Source: Mycolicibacterium septicum DSM 44393
Lineage (GTDB): Bacteria; Actinomycetota; Actinomycetes; Mycobacteriales; Mycobacteriaceae
Assembly: GCF_000455325.1 (NCBI RefSeq)
Contig: NZ_HG322952.1
Coordinates: 44,149-96,615 of the forward strand
DNA: 52,467 nt
Direction of reading: 5' to 3'
Numbering within the stretch: position 1 is the first letter of the stretch; each line of letters begins with the position of its first letter. The notes below the pieces were generated by a model that worked only from the letters and a program-made list of their open reading frames with translations, made no database searches and had not been told where the DNA came from. Shown here one piece after another: positions 42,022 to 50,696 of the stretch. The position numbers and the translations under genes are program-made.

Positions 42022-42551
42022 GCGCCGGGGCCTTCGGCACGCAGATCGTCGACCGCCTTCATGGCGTCGCGCAGCTTGTCCAGCCACTCCTCGGTGTGCT
42101 CACCCACCAGGCGCACCGACCAGGCCAGCGCATCCGAGCGCGACCGCGCCACGCCCGCGTCGACCAGGGTGTCGAGCACCTGCCGTTCGGGCTGCTTGAG
42201 CCGGGTCATCACGGGTACGGCGATGTGGGTGAACAGGATTCGTTCGGGATCGGACCCGGCTGCTGTGCTGACCTCCACGCCCCAGGACACCTTCCGGTCG
42301 AACCGGCCCTGCGCCTCGTCGGCGATACGCATGCGCTCGCCACGAGTCTCCTCGCGGAACCGGGCAGCCCGCCCGGAGGCCCGTGCCGTGGACTCTTCTT
42401 CGGACCCCTCGGGGAGTCTGCCGATGACGGTGATCTCTTCACGGTCGACGATCACGGTCGGGTCGCCGGTGAACCAGGTATCGGGCAGTCGGCCCGCAAA
42501 CCATTCGGCGGCCTCATCGGCAGACCGGCGATGGTGCTGATGCTTGTTCAT
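42018..42551 (-). CDS. Putative ribbon-helix-helix-type regulator, next to molybdo-oxidoreductase
   Basis: A 177-residue protein, mostly charged. Its C-terminal 60 residues (RQVLDTLVDAGVARSRSDALAWSVRLVGEHTEEWLDKLRDAMKAV) resemble the ribbon-helix-helix/antitoxin-like arrangement in which a beta-strand precedes two helices with an SRSDALAWSVR turn. The N-terminal half is undefined. I do not recognise a characterised family. Its ATG at 42551 lies immediately beside three tandem TGTAA-type octamers, and the same motif overlaps the start of the convergent molybdo-oxidoreductase gene, so a regulatory role with autocontrol is plausible but unproven. The two stops share CTAG. Confidence 0.65.
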   Translation of the reverse strand: MNKHQHHRRSADEAAEWFAGRLPDTWFTGDPTVIVDREEITVIGRLPEGSEEESTARASGRAARFREETRGERMRIADEAQGRFDRKVSWGVEVSTAAGSDPERILFTHIAVPVMTRLKQPERQVLDTLVDAGVARSRSDALAWSVRLVGEHTEEWLDKLRDAMKAVDDLRAEGPGA

Positions 42552-42574
42552 GATTACATGATTACACCGTTACA
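42551..42574 (-). promoter_or_regulatory. Three tandem 8-base repeats TGTAAYNN upstream of the regulator gene
   Basis: On the minus strand TGTAACGG, TGTAATCA and TGTAATCA follow directly (42574-42567, 42566-42559, 42558-42551); the last touches the ATG start. This looks like an operator or cooperative binding site rather than a chance run. Confidence 0.5.
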
Positions 42575-42599
42575 TCGCTGATGGGACGGCGTTCACCAC

Positions 42600-42620
42600 C
42601 GGCGAACGTCATTTTCGCCG
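42600..42620 (-). terminator. Weak stem-loop downstream of the 67-residue gene
   Basis: CGGCGAA / TTCGCCG, a seven-base stem with a seven-base loop, located just after the stop codon at 42629 on the minus strand. A possible terminator; no T-tract. Confidence 0.35.
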
Positions 42621-42628
42621 CTGAGTGA

Positions 42629-42832
42629 TCAGTTGCGCTTGAGCAGCAGCGCAGCGCCGCCGGCCAGCACCAGGGCGACCAGCAGCAGCCCCGCCCAGCC
42701 GGGGCCGGCGATCCACCACACGGCACCCAGCACGATGATTGCCGGCGACACCGCGAACAGCACCATGCCGGGGTGCTGCTTCAAGACCGCGAGCGCACCC
42801 TGGGCGCGGACCGGGTCGATTTCCTTTGCCAT
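42629..42832 (-). CDS. Small two-helix membrane protein, unknown
   Basis: A 67-residue protein: a soluble MAKEIDPVRAQGALAVLKQHPG head, two predicted hydrophobic helices (MVLFAVSPAIIVLGAVWWIAG and WAGLLLVALVLAGGAALLLK), and a KRN end. It has no recognised domain. It follows the alcohol dehydrogenase in the same direction by 27 bases and may be co-transcribed with it. Function unknown. Confidence 0.6.
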   Translation of the reverse strand: MAKEIDPVRAQGALAVLKQHPGMVLFAVSPAIIVLGAVWWIAGPGWAGLLLVALVLAGGAALLLKRN

Positions 42833-42859
42833 GGCACCAGAATGCCAGCTGACCGCCGG

Positions 42860-43888
42860 TCAGGATGGCAGCAGCAGAATCTTGCAGTGTTTGTCGGGCT
42901 GCCGGAGTTCATCGAAGGCCTCGGCGGCCGCCTCCAGCGGCAAGGTCGCCGTGACGAACGGTGCCACATCGACCGTGCCGGTGACGATCCAGTCCAGCGC
43001 CCTGGCGAACTCGTCGGGGCGGTAGGCGAACACGAACCGGATCGAGAGTTCCTTGGTGATGCCGATGACCGGCGTGATGGTGTCCGGTTGCTGGCACACC
43101 CCGACCACCACGATCCGGGTCTGCGGGGGCACCGAATCCATCACGGTCGCGAGAATTCCTGGTACACCGACACATTCGAAAACCACGGTGTTGGCCCGCA
43201 TCGGCGTATCCATCAGTGGCGACATGGGTACCGGCGCACCGGCCAGCTGGGTCCAGCTCTGGTAGGGACTGCTCAGGGCCGGATCGACGACGACGTCGGC
43301 ACCGGCCTGCTCGGCCAGGGCCCGGCGAGCCGGCGAGAAATCCGCCGCGACGACGGGCCCCAGTCCGGCGGCCTTGAGGCACGCGATGACCGACAGGCCC
43401 ACCGGGCCGCAGCCGACGACGAGGAACGCATCACCGGGCTGCAGGTCCGCAGCGGCGACGGCGTGCACGCCTACCGCCAACGGCTCCGCAACGGCCGCAT
43501 AGCGCAGGGGGATGTCGCCCGATACCGGCAGCAACCGCTTCTCCTGCAGAACAAGGCGTTCGGCCAGCCCGCCCGTCACCGCCGGGGACAGCCCCACCAG
43601 CTGCGGCCCGTCGCCGGTGTCCAGGTAGGGAACGGAGGTGACCGGCGTCCCGATCGGGAAGGAGCGCTCAGTGCCCGGACCGTAGTCGAGCAGTTCCCCG
43701 ACGAACTCGTGCCCGAGCACCATGGCCGGCACCAGATCCGGCATCGCCGCCTGCGACTCCACCAGATGCAGGTCCGAACCGCAGATCCCGCAGGCCAGCG
43801 GGGCGACGAGCACCTGGCCAGGCCCGGGAACAGGGTCGGAGACGGTCTCGACACTCACCGAACCACGCTGCGCGACAACGGCTTTCAT
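42860..43888 (-). CDS. Zinc-dependent medium-chain alcohol dehydrogenase
   Basis: A 342-residue MDR-family dehydrogenase. It begins MKAVVAQRGSVSVETV, with the zinc-proximal CGICGSDLHLVES and the GHEFVGELLDYG segment. The NAD(P)-binding motif is FLVVGCGPVGLSVIACLKA and the nearby AADFSPARRALAEQAGAD. The C-terminal end is DELRQPDKHCKILLLPS. The catalytic zinc ligands are present (C in GICGSD, then H and E in LGHEF); the structural-zinc cysteine quartet of horse-liver ADH is not obvious. It oxidises an alcohol with NAD(P)+; substrate unknown. The ATG at 43888 replaces a neighbouring TTG. A TGTAA-type motif lies about 40 bases upstream. Confidence 0.88.
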   Translation of the reverse strand: MKAVVAQRGSVSVETVSDPVPGPGQVLVAPLACGICGSDLHLVESQAAMPDLVPAMVLGHEFVGELLDYGPGTERSFPIGTPVTSVPYLDTGDGPQLVGLSPAVTGGLAERLVLQEKRLLPVSGDIPLRYAAVAEPLAVGVHAVAAADLQPGDAFLVVGCGPVGLSVIACLKAAGLGPVVAADFSPARRALAEQAGADVVVDPALSSPYQSWTQLAGAPVPMSPLMDTPMRANTVVFECVGVPGILATVMDSVPPQTRIVVVGVCQQPDTITPVIGITKELSIRFVFAYRPDEFARALDWIVTGTVDVAPFVTATLPLEAAAEAFDELRQPDKHCKILLLPS

Positions 43889-43929
43889 CAACCACCGAAC
43901 CTCTCGCGGATACCCTGGGCGGAGCTACC

Positions 43930-43940
43930 GTAATCGTTAC
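43930..43940. promoter_or_regulatory. Palindrome GTAATCGTTAC between alcohol dehydrogenase and AIM24 genes
   Basis: An 11-base palindrome (GTAA-TCG-TTAC) that contains the TGTAAC half-site of the two other candidate sites in this region. The minus-strand TACGGT next to it is a plausible -10 for the dehydrogenase. Short and AT-rich, so it could be fortuitous. Confidence 0.35.
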
Positions 43941-44006
43941 AGTACTTGGCGGAAACCCCGACTTGTAGCCTGGTGTCGATTTCTCCCCCACCCGACGATT
44001 CGAGGA

Positions 44007-44861
44007 ATGACTGTGAACGGAAACTGGCAACCCGGCTGGCTGCCCGATCCCGAAGGCCGCTACGAATACCGCTGGTGGGACGGACAATCCTGGACCGATC
44101 AGATCTCTCATCAGGGCCAGGCCGGCCGGGCGCCGCTCAGCGCTTCCCCTCAGCAGCCACAGCAGGTCCAGGCCCAGCCGACCGGTGACGGGTTCAACGG
44201 CATCAGCGGGGATCTCGTCGACGGGCGGTTCAGCGAGAAAGAGGCGACGCCGATCGCCAACCAGAACAAGAAGATGCTGCGGGTCCGCCTCGGCGAACCC
44301 TTCATGGCACGGCAGGGCTCGATGGTCGCGTACCAGGGCAACGTCGACTTCGCCTTCGAAGGCGGCGGCGCATCGAAGTTCATCAAGAAGGCCCTCACCG
44401 GTGAGGGCCTGCCGCTGATGCGCTGCCAGGGCCAAGGCGATGTGTTCCTGGCGGATCAGGGTTTCGACGTACACCTGCTGCAGCTGTCCAACTCGGGTCT
44501 GTCGATCAGCGGCAAGAACGTGCTGGCGTTCTCATCGAGCCTGGACTGGAACATCGAACGGGTCCGCGGCGGCAGCATCGCCACCGGCGGCCTGTTCAAC
44601 ACCACCCTGCGTGGCACCGGATGGGTGGCACTGACCACCGATGGCCCGCCCGTGGTGCTCAACGCCTCCGAGGCCCCGACCTTCGCCGACACCAATGCCG
44701 TCGTGGCCTGGTCGGCGCACCTGCAGACCCAGCTCAAGACCAGCTTCAAGGCCGGTGCGTTGATCGGCCGGGGCTCCGGTGAAGCGATTCAGGTCGCGTT
44801 CCACGGCAATGGCTTTGTGATCGTGCAGCCCTCGGAGGGTGTCACGGTTCCGATGCAGTGA
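44007..44861 (+). CDS. AIM24 family protein with N-terminal DUF2510 domain
   Basis: A 284-residue protein in two parts. Residues 6-35 (GNWQPGWLPDPEGRYEYRWWDGQSWTD) are a DUF2510 module, a Trp-rich actinobacterial motif often at protein N-termini. After a Gln/Pro-rich linker, residues 65-280 match AIM24-like proteins: KMLRVRLGEPFMARQGSMVAYQGNVDF, KKALTGEGLPLMRCQGQGDVFLAD, TGGLFNTTLRGTGWVALTTDG and IQVAFHGNGFVIVQPSEGV. The family has a beta-sandwich fold and unknown biochemical role. An alternative GTG at 44013 has a better spaced GAGGA and may be the true start. Convergent with the MFS gene (20-base overlap). Confidence 0.85.
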   Translation: MTVNGNWQPGWLPDPEGRYEYRWWDGQSWTDQISHQGQAGRAPLSASPQQPQQVQAQPTGDGFNGISGDLVDGRFSEKEATPIANQNKKMLRVRLGEPFMARQGSMVAYQGNVDFAFEGGGASKFIKKALTGEGLPLMRCQGQGDVFLADQGFDVHLLQLSNSGLSISGKNVLAFSSSLDWNIERVRGGSIATGGLFNTTLRGTGWVALTTDGPPVVLNASEAPTFADTNAVVAWSAHLQTQLKTSFKAGALIGRGSGEAIQVAFHGNGFVIVQPSEGVTVPMQ

Positions 44862-46104
44862 GCGACGCGTCCGGCGCCAGCCTCCCACCATCCCGGGTCA
44901 GCAGATAGAGCGCCGCCGCGGACACCAGCCCGATTGCCGTGAGGCCCAGCCACACCAATTCGGCCAGGTCCGCGGCGCGCGCCGCGCCGATCAGCGATCC
45001 GGTCGCCACATTGCCGAGCAAGATGCCCACTCCGACGACGGTGTTGTAGAACCCGTAATGGGTGGCCACCAGCCGATCCCCCGACAGTGCCACGACGGTG
45101 TCCATCTCGAACGGGAATACCGCGGCCGACCCCAGGGCCAGCAGTGCGGACGAGCCGAGCAGTGCGGCCACCGCGGCGGCGGTGCCGAACCGGTCCGCGT
45201 CCGGTACCACTGCCAACGGAACGAAGGCCGCCGCCAGCACCAGCAAGCCGACCACCAGGCTGCGGCGCGGGCCCCAGCGGTTGCCGAACCATCGCGTGAT
45301 CCGCAACTGACCGCCCACCGCGATCAGGCCGGAGACCACGAACACGGCTGCCACCAATACGGTTTCGTTCCCCGGCCGCAGCGCCGCGGCCTGTAGTGGC
45401 AATGCCAGGTAGACCTGGAAGGACAGCACGTAGGAGCCGATCATCGCCACCGCGAACAACAGGAACCCGCGGTTGGCGACCACGCTGCGCCAGTCGTCGA
45501 GCACCGAGCTCCGCTGTTCGACGGGTTGGGCGCGCTGCCGCGGCAGGGCGAGCAGCTGGGCCACCGTCAGCACCGCGAAGACTCCGGCGGCCGCGGCCGC
45601 GGTCACCCGGAAATCGAAGACCAGCAACGCCATTCCCGCCAGCGGGCCCAACAGGATCCCGGCCTGGTAGAACACGTTGAACGTCGCGAAGGCCTCGACC
45701 CGGCGGTCACCTGCGTCGGCAGCCAGGTAGGCCCGCACCGCGGGATTGAACAGCGCCCCGGCGAACCCTGTTGCCGCCGAGGCGATCAGCATCGCCGGCA
45801 GGGAATCCGCGACGACCAGCAGACCGAACCCGGCGGTGCGCAACAGACACCCGGCGACGATCAGCGGCTTGTAGCCCAGCCGGTCGGCCAGCGTGCCGCC
45901 GACGATGAACATGCCCTGCTGGGAGAAGTTGCGCACGCCCAGCACCAGGCCCACCGCCCACGCCGCCAGACCCAGCGGCCCGGCCAGATAGCCGGCCAGA
46001 TACGGCATCAGCATGTAGAAGCCGAGATTGATGCCGAACTGGTTGACCATCAACAACCGGCTGGGCAGGTCGAAGCTGCGGAACTGCGTGATGAGTCCGC
46101 TCAT
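44842..46104 (-). CDS. MFS transporter (Rv0849-like), downstream of cysK2
   Basis: About 420 residues with 12 predicted helices. Motif A-type ADRLGYKPLIVAG lies between helices 2 and 3, and LDDWRSVVANRGFLLF is in the central cytoplasmic loop. It starts MSGLITQFRSFDLPSRLLMVNQFG at ATG 46104, overlapping the cysK2 stop (ATGA). The lpqS-cysK2-MFS order is that of M. tuberculosis Rv0847-Rv0848-Rv0849, supporting a shared function: possibly export of a sulfur compound or of a toxic metal/thiol adduct. The substrate is unknown. Confidence 0.88.
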   Translation of the reverse strand: MSGLITQFRSFDLPSRLLMVNQFGINLGFYMLMPYLAGYLAGPLGLAAWAVGLVLGVRNFSQQGMFIVGGTLADRLGYKPLIVAGCLLRTAGFGLLVVADSLPAMLIASAATGFAGALFNPAVRAYLAADAGDRRVEAFATFNVFYQAGILLGPLAGMALLVFDFRVTAAAAAGVFAVLTVAQLLALPRQRAQPVEQRSSVLDDWRSVVANRGFLLFAVAMIGSYVLSFQVYLALPLQAAALRPGNETVLVAAVFVVSGLIAVGGQLRITRWFGNRWGPRRSLVVGLLVLAAAFVPLAVVPDADRFGTAAAVAALLGSSALLALGSAAVFPFEMDTVVALSGDRLVATHYGFYNTVVGVGILLGNVATGSLIGAARAADLAELVWLGLTAIGLVSAAALYLLTRDGGRLAPDASLTASEP

Positions 46105-47189
46105 CGGGCCACCGCCGTCGGGTCGGCCACCGTCTCGCAACGTGTCCAGGTCTGCACCACGCGGTCGCCTGCGTTGGCGATCGTCTCCGGCTCATCGGCC
46201 GGTTGGTGATCGAGCAGACCGAGGTCACGGCAGTAGTCGTCGTTGTACACCGTGTCGAAGTAGCGCTGCGGTCCGTCGGGGAACACCGCGGCAATCGTGG
46301 TACCGGCCGGATGGTTTCGTGCTGCCCAACCCGCCACCAGACCGACCGCGCCCACGCTCCATCCCCCGCTCGCGTAGTACGTCGACGCCAAAGTCCTGGC
46401 GGCCCATACCGCGTCGGCCGGTGCGACCCAGTGCACCTCGTCGAACGCGGCGTAATCCACGTTGCGGGGATAGATGCTCGAGCCGAGGCCCCGCATGACG
46501 CGGGTCGCGGCGGGTTGACCGAAGATCGTCGAACCGATGGTGTCGACCCCGATCAGCCGCAGGTTCGGGTTGAACTCACGCAGCACCCGCGCCACCCCGG
46601 CCGAATGCCCGCCGGTACCGACGGAGCAGACCAGCACGTCGACATGGCCGATCTGGGCATTGAGTTCCAGCGCCAGCGGCCGGTAGGCCTCCACGTTGTC
46701 CGGGTTGTTGTACTGGTCCGGGTACCAGGCGTTCTCGTCAGCCGCGAGCAGTTCGGCCACCCGGTCCCGCCGGGCCTGCTGCCAACCCCCGGTGGGATGC
46801 GGTTCGGTCACCGTCGACACCTGGGCGCCGTAGGCGGTCAACATGCGCTCGATGATGGGTTCCAGACCCGGATCGGTCACCAAGGTCACCGGGTGGTGGT
46901 ACATCGTTCCCGCGAATGCGAGCCCCAGACCCAATGTGCCACTGGTCGATTCGATGATGCGGCCACCGGGTTTCAGATCGCCGCGGGCCCGGGCCTGCTC
47001 GACCATGTGCATGGCGGGCCGGTCCTTCATGCCGCCGGGGTTGAAACCTTCGAGTTTCGCCCAGAATCCGCGCCCGGCGTCGGCGAACGGAGTGGACACC
47101 CACAGCGTGGGAGTGTGGCCGACCATGGTGTTGGGACCACGGTTTCTGCGCAGAATGTGGAATGAACGGGTGGACAGGGCATGGTTCAT
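46101..47189 (-). CDS. cysK2: CysK2-like PLP-dependent cysteine/S-sulfocysteine synthase
   Basis: A 362-residue fold-type II PLP enzyme. The PLP lysine is in FNPGGMKDRPAMH, with an ESTSGTLGLGLAFAG cofactor-binding loop and VDVLVCSVGTGGHSAG for the phosphate site. The N-terminal MNHALSTRSFHILRRNRGPN extension precedes the substrate loop MVGHTPTLWVST. In M. tuberculosis CysK2 (Rv0848) makes S-sulfocysteine from O-phosphoserine and thiosulfate. The ATG at 47189 fits its length (about 372 residues there). It lies 73 bases downstream of lpqS, with its own possible promoter (TTGCCG/TACAGA), and overlaps the MFS gene. Confidence 0.9.
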   Translation of the reverse strand: MNHALSTRSFHILRRNRGPNTMVGHTPTLWVSTPFADAGRGFWAKLEGFNPGGMKDRPAMHMVEQARARGDLKPGGRIIESTSGTLGLGLAFAGTMYHHPVTLVTDPGLEPIIERMLTAYGAQVSTVTEPHPTGGWQQARRDRVAELLAADENAWYPDQYNNPDNVEAYRPLALELNAQIGHVDVLVCSVGTGGHSAGVARVLREFNPNLRLIGVDTIGSTIFGQPAATRVMRGLGSSIYPRNVDYAAFDEVHWVAPADAVWAARTLASTYYASGGWSVGAVGLVAGWAARNHPAGTTIAAVFPDGPQRYFDTVYNDDYCRDLGLLDHQPADEPETIANAGDRVVQTWTRCETVADPTAVAR

Positions 47190-47240
47190 GGATTCGTCGT
47201 TTCTGTATCCGGCCGCGACTGAGCGCGGCAACTGACCTGG

Positions 47241-47258
47241 GCAGCGTTGGAGCGCTGC
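47241..47258 (-). other. Hairpin in the lpqS-cysK2 gap
   Basis: GCAGCG / CGCTGC, six-base stem with a six-base loop, within five bases of the lpqS stop. It could be a weak terminator or attenuator partly separating copper genes from cysK2. Candidate promoter elements for cysK2 lie just downstream. Confidence 0.35.
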
Positions 47259-47262
47259 GAGA

Positions 47263-47646
47263 TCAGCGGCGCGCGATACAGATCCGGACCAGAAGTTCCT
47301 GTCCGGCGAGTAGGACACCATGCCGGTCGGGTGGACCCCGCTGCGTGCGTACCGCGGCACACGCGCACACCACCGCGCAGCCGAGGACGAGCGCCACAAC
47401 CGAGAGCGCTACAGGGGTGACGGAGGACCTGGGCAGAACGGCGGCGGTGAAGCCATCCGGCATGTGTGAAGGCGAGCCGTCACTGACGTGCGGGTGATCC
47501 AGCATCATCAGATCGGCACCCTCGCCGATCGCTGCCGAGACCGCGTGCGGCAGATGCGTCGGGTGATCGTGGCCCGTCGCCTGCCATTGCCCGGTGAGTA
47601 CCCCAGCCCACAGGACAATCGCCATCAGGGCTGCCAGCCGCTTCAT
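47263..47646 (-). CDS. lpqS: LpqS-like copper-responsive envelope protein
   Basis: A 127-residue exported or membrane-anchored protein. N-terminal helix MKRLAALMAIVLWAGVLTG, a His-rich stretch (ATGHDHPTHLPHAV), then a second helix near residue 80-98 and the C-terminal motif RGPPDRHGVLLAGQELLVRICIARR, the hallmark of the LpqS/Rv2963-type copper-regulated proteins. The lipobox cysteine of M. tuberculosis LpqS is not evident here. Part of the RicR copper regulon in M. tuberculosis; this copy overlaps the copper ATPase stop (ATGA). Probably binds or relays copper in the envelope. Confidence 0.8.
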   Translation of the reverse strand: MKRLAALMAIVLWAGVLTGQWQATGHDHPTHLPHAVSAAIGEGADLMMLDHPHVSDGSPSHMPDGFTAAVLPRSSVTPVALSVVALVLGCAVVCACAAVRTQRGPPDRHGVLLAGQELLVRICIARR

Positions 47647-49859
47647 CGGAAGCGTCTCAGCCGCAGGCTGTTACTGACCACGAACACCGAGGAGAACGCC
47701 ATGGCGGCGCCGGCCAGCATGGGGTTGAGCAGTCCGGCCGCGGCCAGTGGCAACGCGGCGACGTTGTAGGCGAACGCCCAGAACAGGTTGCCCTTGATCG
47801 TGGCCAGCGTGCGCCGGGACAGCCGGATGGCATCGGCGGCTGCCCGCAGATCACCGCGGACCAGGGTCAGGTCGCTGGCCTCGATCGCCACATCGGTGCC
47901 GGTACCCATGGCCAGGCCGAGATCCGCCTGGGCCAGCGCCGCTGCATCGTTGACGCCGTCGCCGACCATGGCCACCACCCGGCCCTCGTCCTGCAGGCGT
48001 TTGACCACATCGACCTTGTCCTGCGGCAGCACCTCGGCGTAAACCTCTTGGATACCAACCTGTTCGGCGATTGCCCGCGCTGCCGCCTCGTTGTCGCCGG
48101 TCAGCATGATCGGATCCAGGCCGAGGGCGCGCAGCTGCTCGATCGCCTCCTTCGAGGTGGGCTTGACCGCGTCCGCGACCACCAGCACCGCGCGCGCCTG
48201 CCCGTCCCAGCCCACGGCAATCGCCGTGCGGCCCAGGGCCTGAGCCTCGCGCATCGCGGTATCCAACTCCGGGGGCAGACTCTGTGACCAGTCGGCCAGC
48301 AACTGGCGCCGGCCGACCACGAGCGCATGGCCGTCGACGACGCCCTGCACCCCGAGTCCCGCCACATTGGCGAAATCCTCCACCGGAGGCAGCTCCCCGA
48401 CCTTGTCACGGGCGCCCTTGGCGACGGCCCGCGCGATCGGGTGCTCGGAGCCGTCCTCGACCGCACCGGCCAACCGCAGCACCTCGGCGGGATCCTCTCC
48501 GGCAGCGGCTATCACGTCGAGCAGCGTCATCGCCCCGGTGGTCACCGTCCCGGTCTTGTCCAGCACGACGGTATCTACGCGACGGGTGGACTCCAGCACC
48601 TCGGGCCCCTTGATCAGGATGCCGAGCTGGGCACCGCGACCTGTACCGACCAACAGCGCCGTCGGGGTCGCCAGGCCCAGCGCACACGGGCAGGCGATGA
48701 TCAACACCGCCACCGCGGCCGTGAACGCCGCGGCGACCGGGCCGCCGGTACCCAGCCAGAATCCCAGGGTTCCCACCGCGAGCGCGATGACGATCGGCAC
48801 GAACACTGCGGAGACCTTGTCGGCCAGGCGCTGTGCCTGCGCCTTGCCGGATTGCGCATCCTCGACCAACCGGGCCATCTGGGCCAGCTGGGTGTCGGAT
48901 CCGATTCGCTTGGCCCGCACCACGAGCCGGCCGCCGACGTTGACGGTCGCGCCGACGACCTGGTCCCCCGGGGCGACTTCGACCGGCACCGATTCGCCGG
49001 TGAGCATCGAGGCATCCACCGCGGACGAACCGTCGACCACCTCGCCGTCGGTGGCGATCTTCTCTCCGGGCCGGACCACGAACTCGTCGTCCACGGCCAG
49101 CGACTCGATGGGAATGCGTTGTTCCACACCGTTTCGCAGCACCGCGACGTCCTTGGCGCCGAGCTCGAGCAACGCGCGCAGCGCCGCCCCGGCACGCCGC
49201 TTGGACCGTGCCTCGAAATACCGGCCGGCCAGGATGAAGGTGGTGACGCCCGCCGCGACCTCCAGGTAGATGTTGCCGGTGCCGTCGGATTGCGAGATGG
49301 ACAGCGAGAACGGATGCGTCATACCCGGCATCCCGGCGGTACCCCAGAACAGCGCGTACAGCGACCAGCCGAACGCCGCGATGGTGCCCATCGAGATGAG
49401 GGTGTCCATGGTGGCGGTGCCGTGCCGCAGGTTGGTCCACGCAGCCCGGTGGAACGGCAGCGCGCCCCACACCACGACCGGCGCGGCCAGGGTCAGCGAA
49501 AGCCACTGCCAGTTGGTGAACTGCAGCGCAGGGACCATCGCCATGGCCACAACGGGAATGGTCAGCACCGCCGACACGATCAGCCGGGTGCGCAACGTGG
49601 CGGTCGGATCGTCCTCGGTATGACTCTCGCCCGGTTCGGTGGCGGGCAGTTGTGCTGTGTAGCCCGCGGTTTCGACGACCTCGATCAGCTGTTCGGGCGT
49701 CACCTCACCCGCCACGTCGACGGTGGCCTTCTCGGTGGCGAAGTTCACCGTCGCCGTGACGCCGTCCAGGTGGTTGAGCTTCCGCTCGATACGTCCGGCG
49801 CACGAGGCACACGTCATCCCACCGATCTCGAGTACGACGTGTCCGGTGGCGGTGCTCAC
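47643..49859 (-). CDS. Copper-translocating P1B-type ATPase (CtpV/CtpA-like)
   Basis: A 738-residue pump. An N-terminal HMA domain (GMTCASCAGR) binds Cu(I); helices follow and the transport CPC motif is ACPCALGLATPTALL. Phosphorylation site DKTGTVTTG, phosphatase TGES, HP motif (SEHPIARAV), and GDGVNDAAAL near the end. It expels Cu(I) using ATP. It starts at GTG 49859, overlapping the anchored His-rich protein stop (GTGA), and ends in lpqS. Closest in layout to the CtpV/CtpA/CtpB group; the exact member is not certain. Confidence 0.95.
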   Translation of the reverse strand: MSTATGHVVLEIGGMTCASCAGRIERKLNHLDGVTATVNFATEKATVDVAGEVTPEQLIEVVETAGYTAQLPATEPGESHTEDDPTATLRTRLIVSAVLTIPVVAMAMVPALQFTNWQWLSLTLAAPVVVWGALPFHRAAWTNLRHGTATMDTLISMGTIAAFGWSLYALFWGTAGMPGMTHPFSLSISQSDGTGNIYLEVAAGVTTFILAGRYFEARSKRRAGAALRALLELGAKDVAVLRNGVEQRIPIESLAVDDEFVVRPGEKIATDGEVVDGSSAVDASMLTGESVPVEVAPGDQVVGATVNVGGRLVVRAKRIGSDTQLAQMARLVEDAQSGKAQAQRLADKVSAVFVPIVIALAVGTLGFWLGTGGPVAAAFTAAVAVLIIACPCALGLATPTALLVGTGRGAQLGILIKGPEVLESTRRVDTVVLDKTGTVTTGAMTLLDVIAAAGEDPAEVLRLAGAVEDGSEHPIARAVAKGARDKVGELPPVEDFANVAGLGVQGVVDGHALVVGRRQLLADWSQSLPPELDTAMREAQALGRTAIAVGWDGQARAVLVVADAVKPTSKEAIEQLRALGLDPIMLTGDNEAAARAIAEQVGIQEVYAEVLPQDKVDVVKRLQDEGRVVAMVGDGVNDAAALAQADLGLAMGTGTDVAIEASDLTLVRGDLRAAADAIRLSRRTLATIKGNLFWAFAYNVAALPLAAAGLLNPMLAGAAMAFSSVFVVSNSLRLRRFR

Positions 49860-50683
49860 GGTGCCCCCTCAACGGTGAATTCGGCGGTGTGCACCGCATC
49901 GCGATGCTTGAAGTCCAGGAACATCCGGTACTCACCGGCACTTGGAAGCGTGGTGTGGAACGCGATCTGCGGACCGGGCGCGGTGGCCGGGTCTGCCGCA
50001 TCGCTCATCGGATGGACGTGCAGGTAGCCCAGGTCCGACGCGCGTACCGCGACCAGGTGTCCGTAGGCGCCCAGGTACGGCTGCAGATCGTTGACCGGCT
50101 TGCCGTCGCGGCTGACCGAGAGGGTCAACTCCGAGGGCCGGCCGACGTTGGCCACCCCGGTCAGAGTCACGGTGTAGCCGTCGACCGTGGCGGTGCCCGA
50201 CGGCGCGGGCAGAGGCTGCGGCGCATACCTGCCGGCAACGGTCATATCCGCGCCGAGCGTGACCGCGCGGCCGTCGGCAGGCACGAAGTCGGCGAACACC
50301 CGGTAGTCGCCGGGCTCGGTCAGATTCAGCGGGACGCTCCAGGTGCCGGAATCGTCGAGCACCGGATGCACATGCTGGTAGTCGGCGAGATCGCGGCGCA
50401 CCACGATCAGATGCAGCAGCTTCTCGTGGCTCTCGACGTATTCGGTGACCGGGGCGCCGGTGCCGTCGGCGATGCGGAACCGCAGCGGAACCGCGGTGCC
50501 GGATGGCAGCGCTATCTCTTCGAGTTGGAGCGTGTACGCGGACCCATGATCCGCGACATGGCCGGCGTCATGGCCTTCGGCCGGGACGCTGTTGATCGTG
50601 ACCGCAGAACCGATCCCGAAGGACACGGCGAAGACCACGACGAGTCCGACGACGAACCCGATGAGCTTCCGCGGCGCACTCAT
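49856..50683 (-). CDS. Membrane-anchored His-rich extracytoplasmic protein of the copper operon
   Basis: A 275-residue protein with one N-terminal helix (LIGFVVGLVVVFAVSFGIGSAV) and a soluble extracytoplasmic region. It has a His/Asp/Gly-rich segment near residue 35 (GHDAGHVADHG) and two internal repeats, DLADYQHVHPVLDD and DLGYLHVHPMSDA, each carrying His-x-His, with beta-sandwich-like strands before and after. Two repeated domains of about 100 residues are thus likely, with potential copper sites. It sits between the copper chaperone and ATPase genes, so a periplasmic copper-binding or relay role is inferred. The start is ATG 50683, with AGGGG seven bases upstream. Confidence 0.82.
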   Translation of the reverse strand: MSAPRKLIGFVVGLVVVFAVSFGIGSAVTINSVPAEGHDAGHVADHGSAYTLQLEEIALPSGTAVPLRFRIADGTGAPVTEYVESHEKLLHLIVVRRDLADYQHVHPVLDDSGTWSVPLNLTEPGDYRVFADFVPADGRAVTLGADMTVAGRYAPQPLPAPSGTATVDGYTVTLTGVANVGRPSELTLSVSRDGKPVNDLQPYLGAYGHLVAVRASDLGYLHVHPMSDAADPATAPGPQIAFHTTLPSAGEYRMFLDFKHRDAVHTAEFTVEGAP

Positions 50684-50696
50684 GATCGACCCCTGC

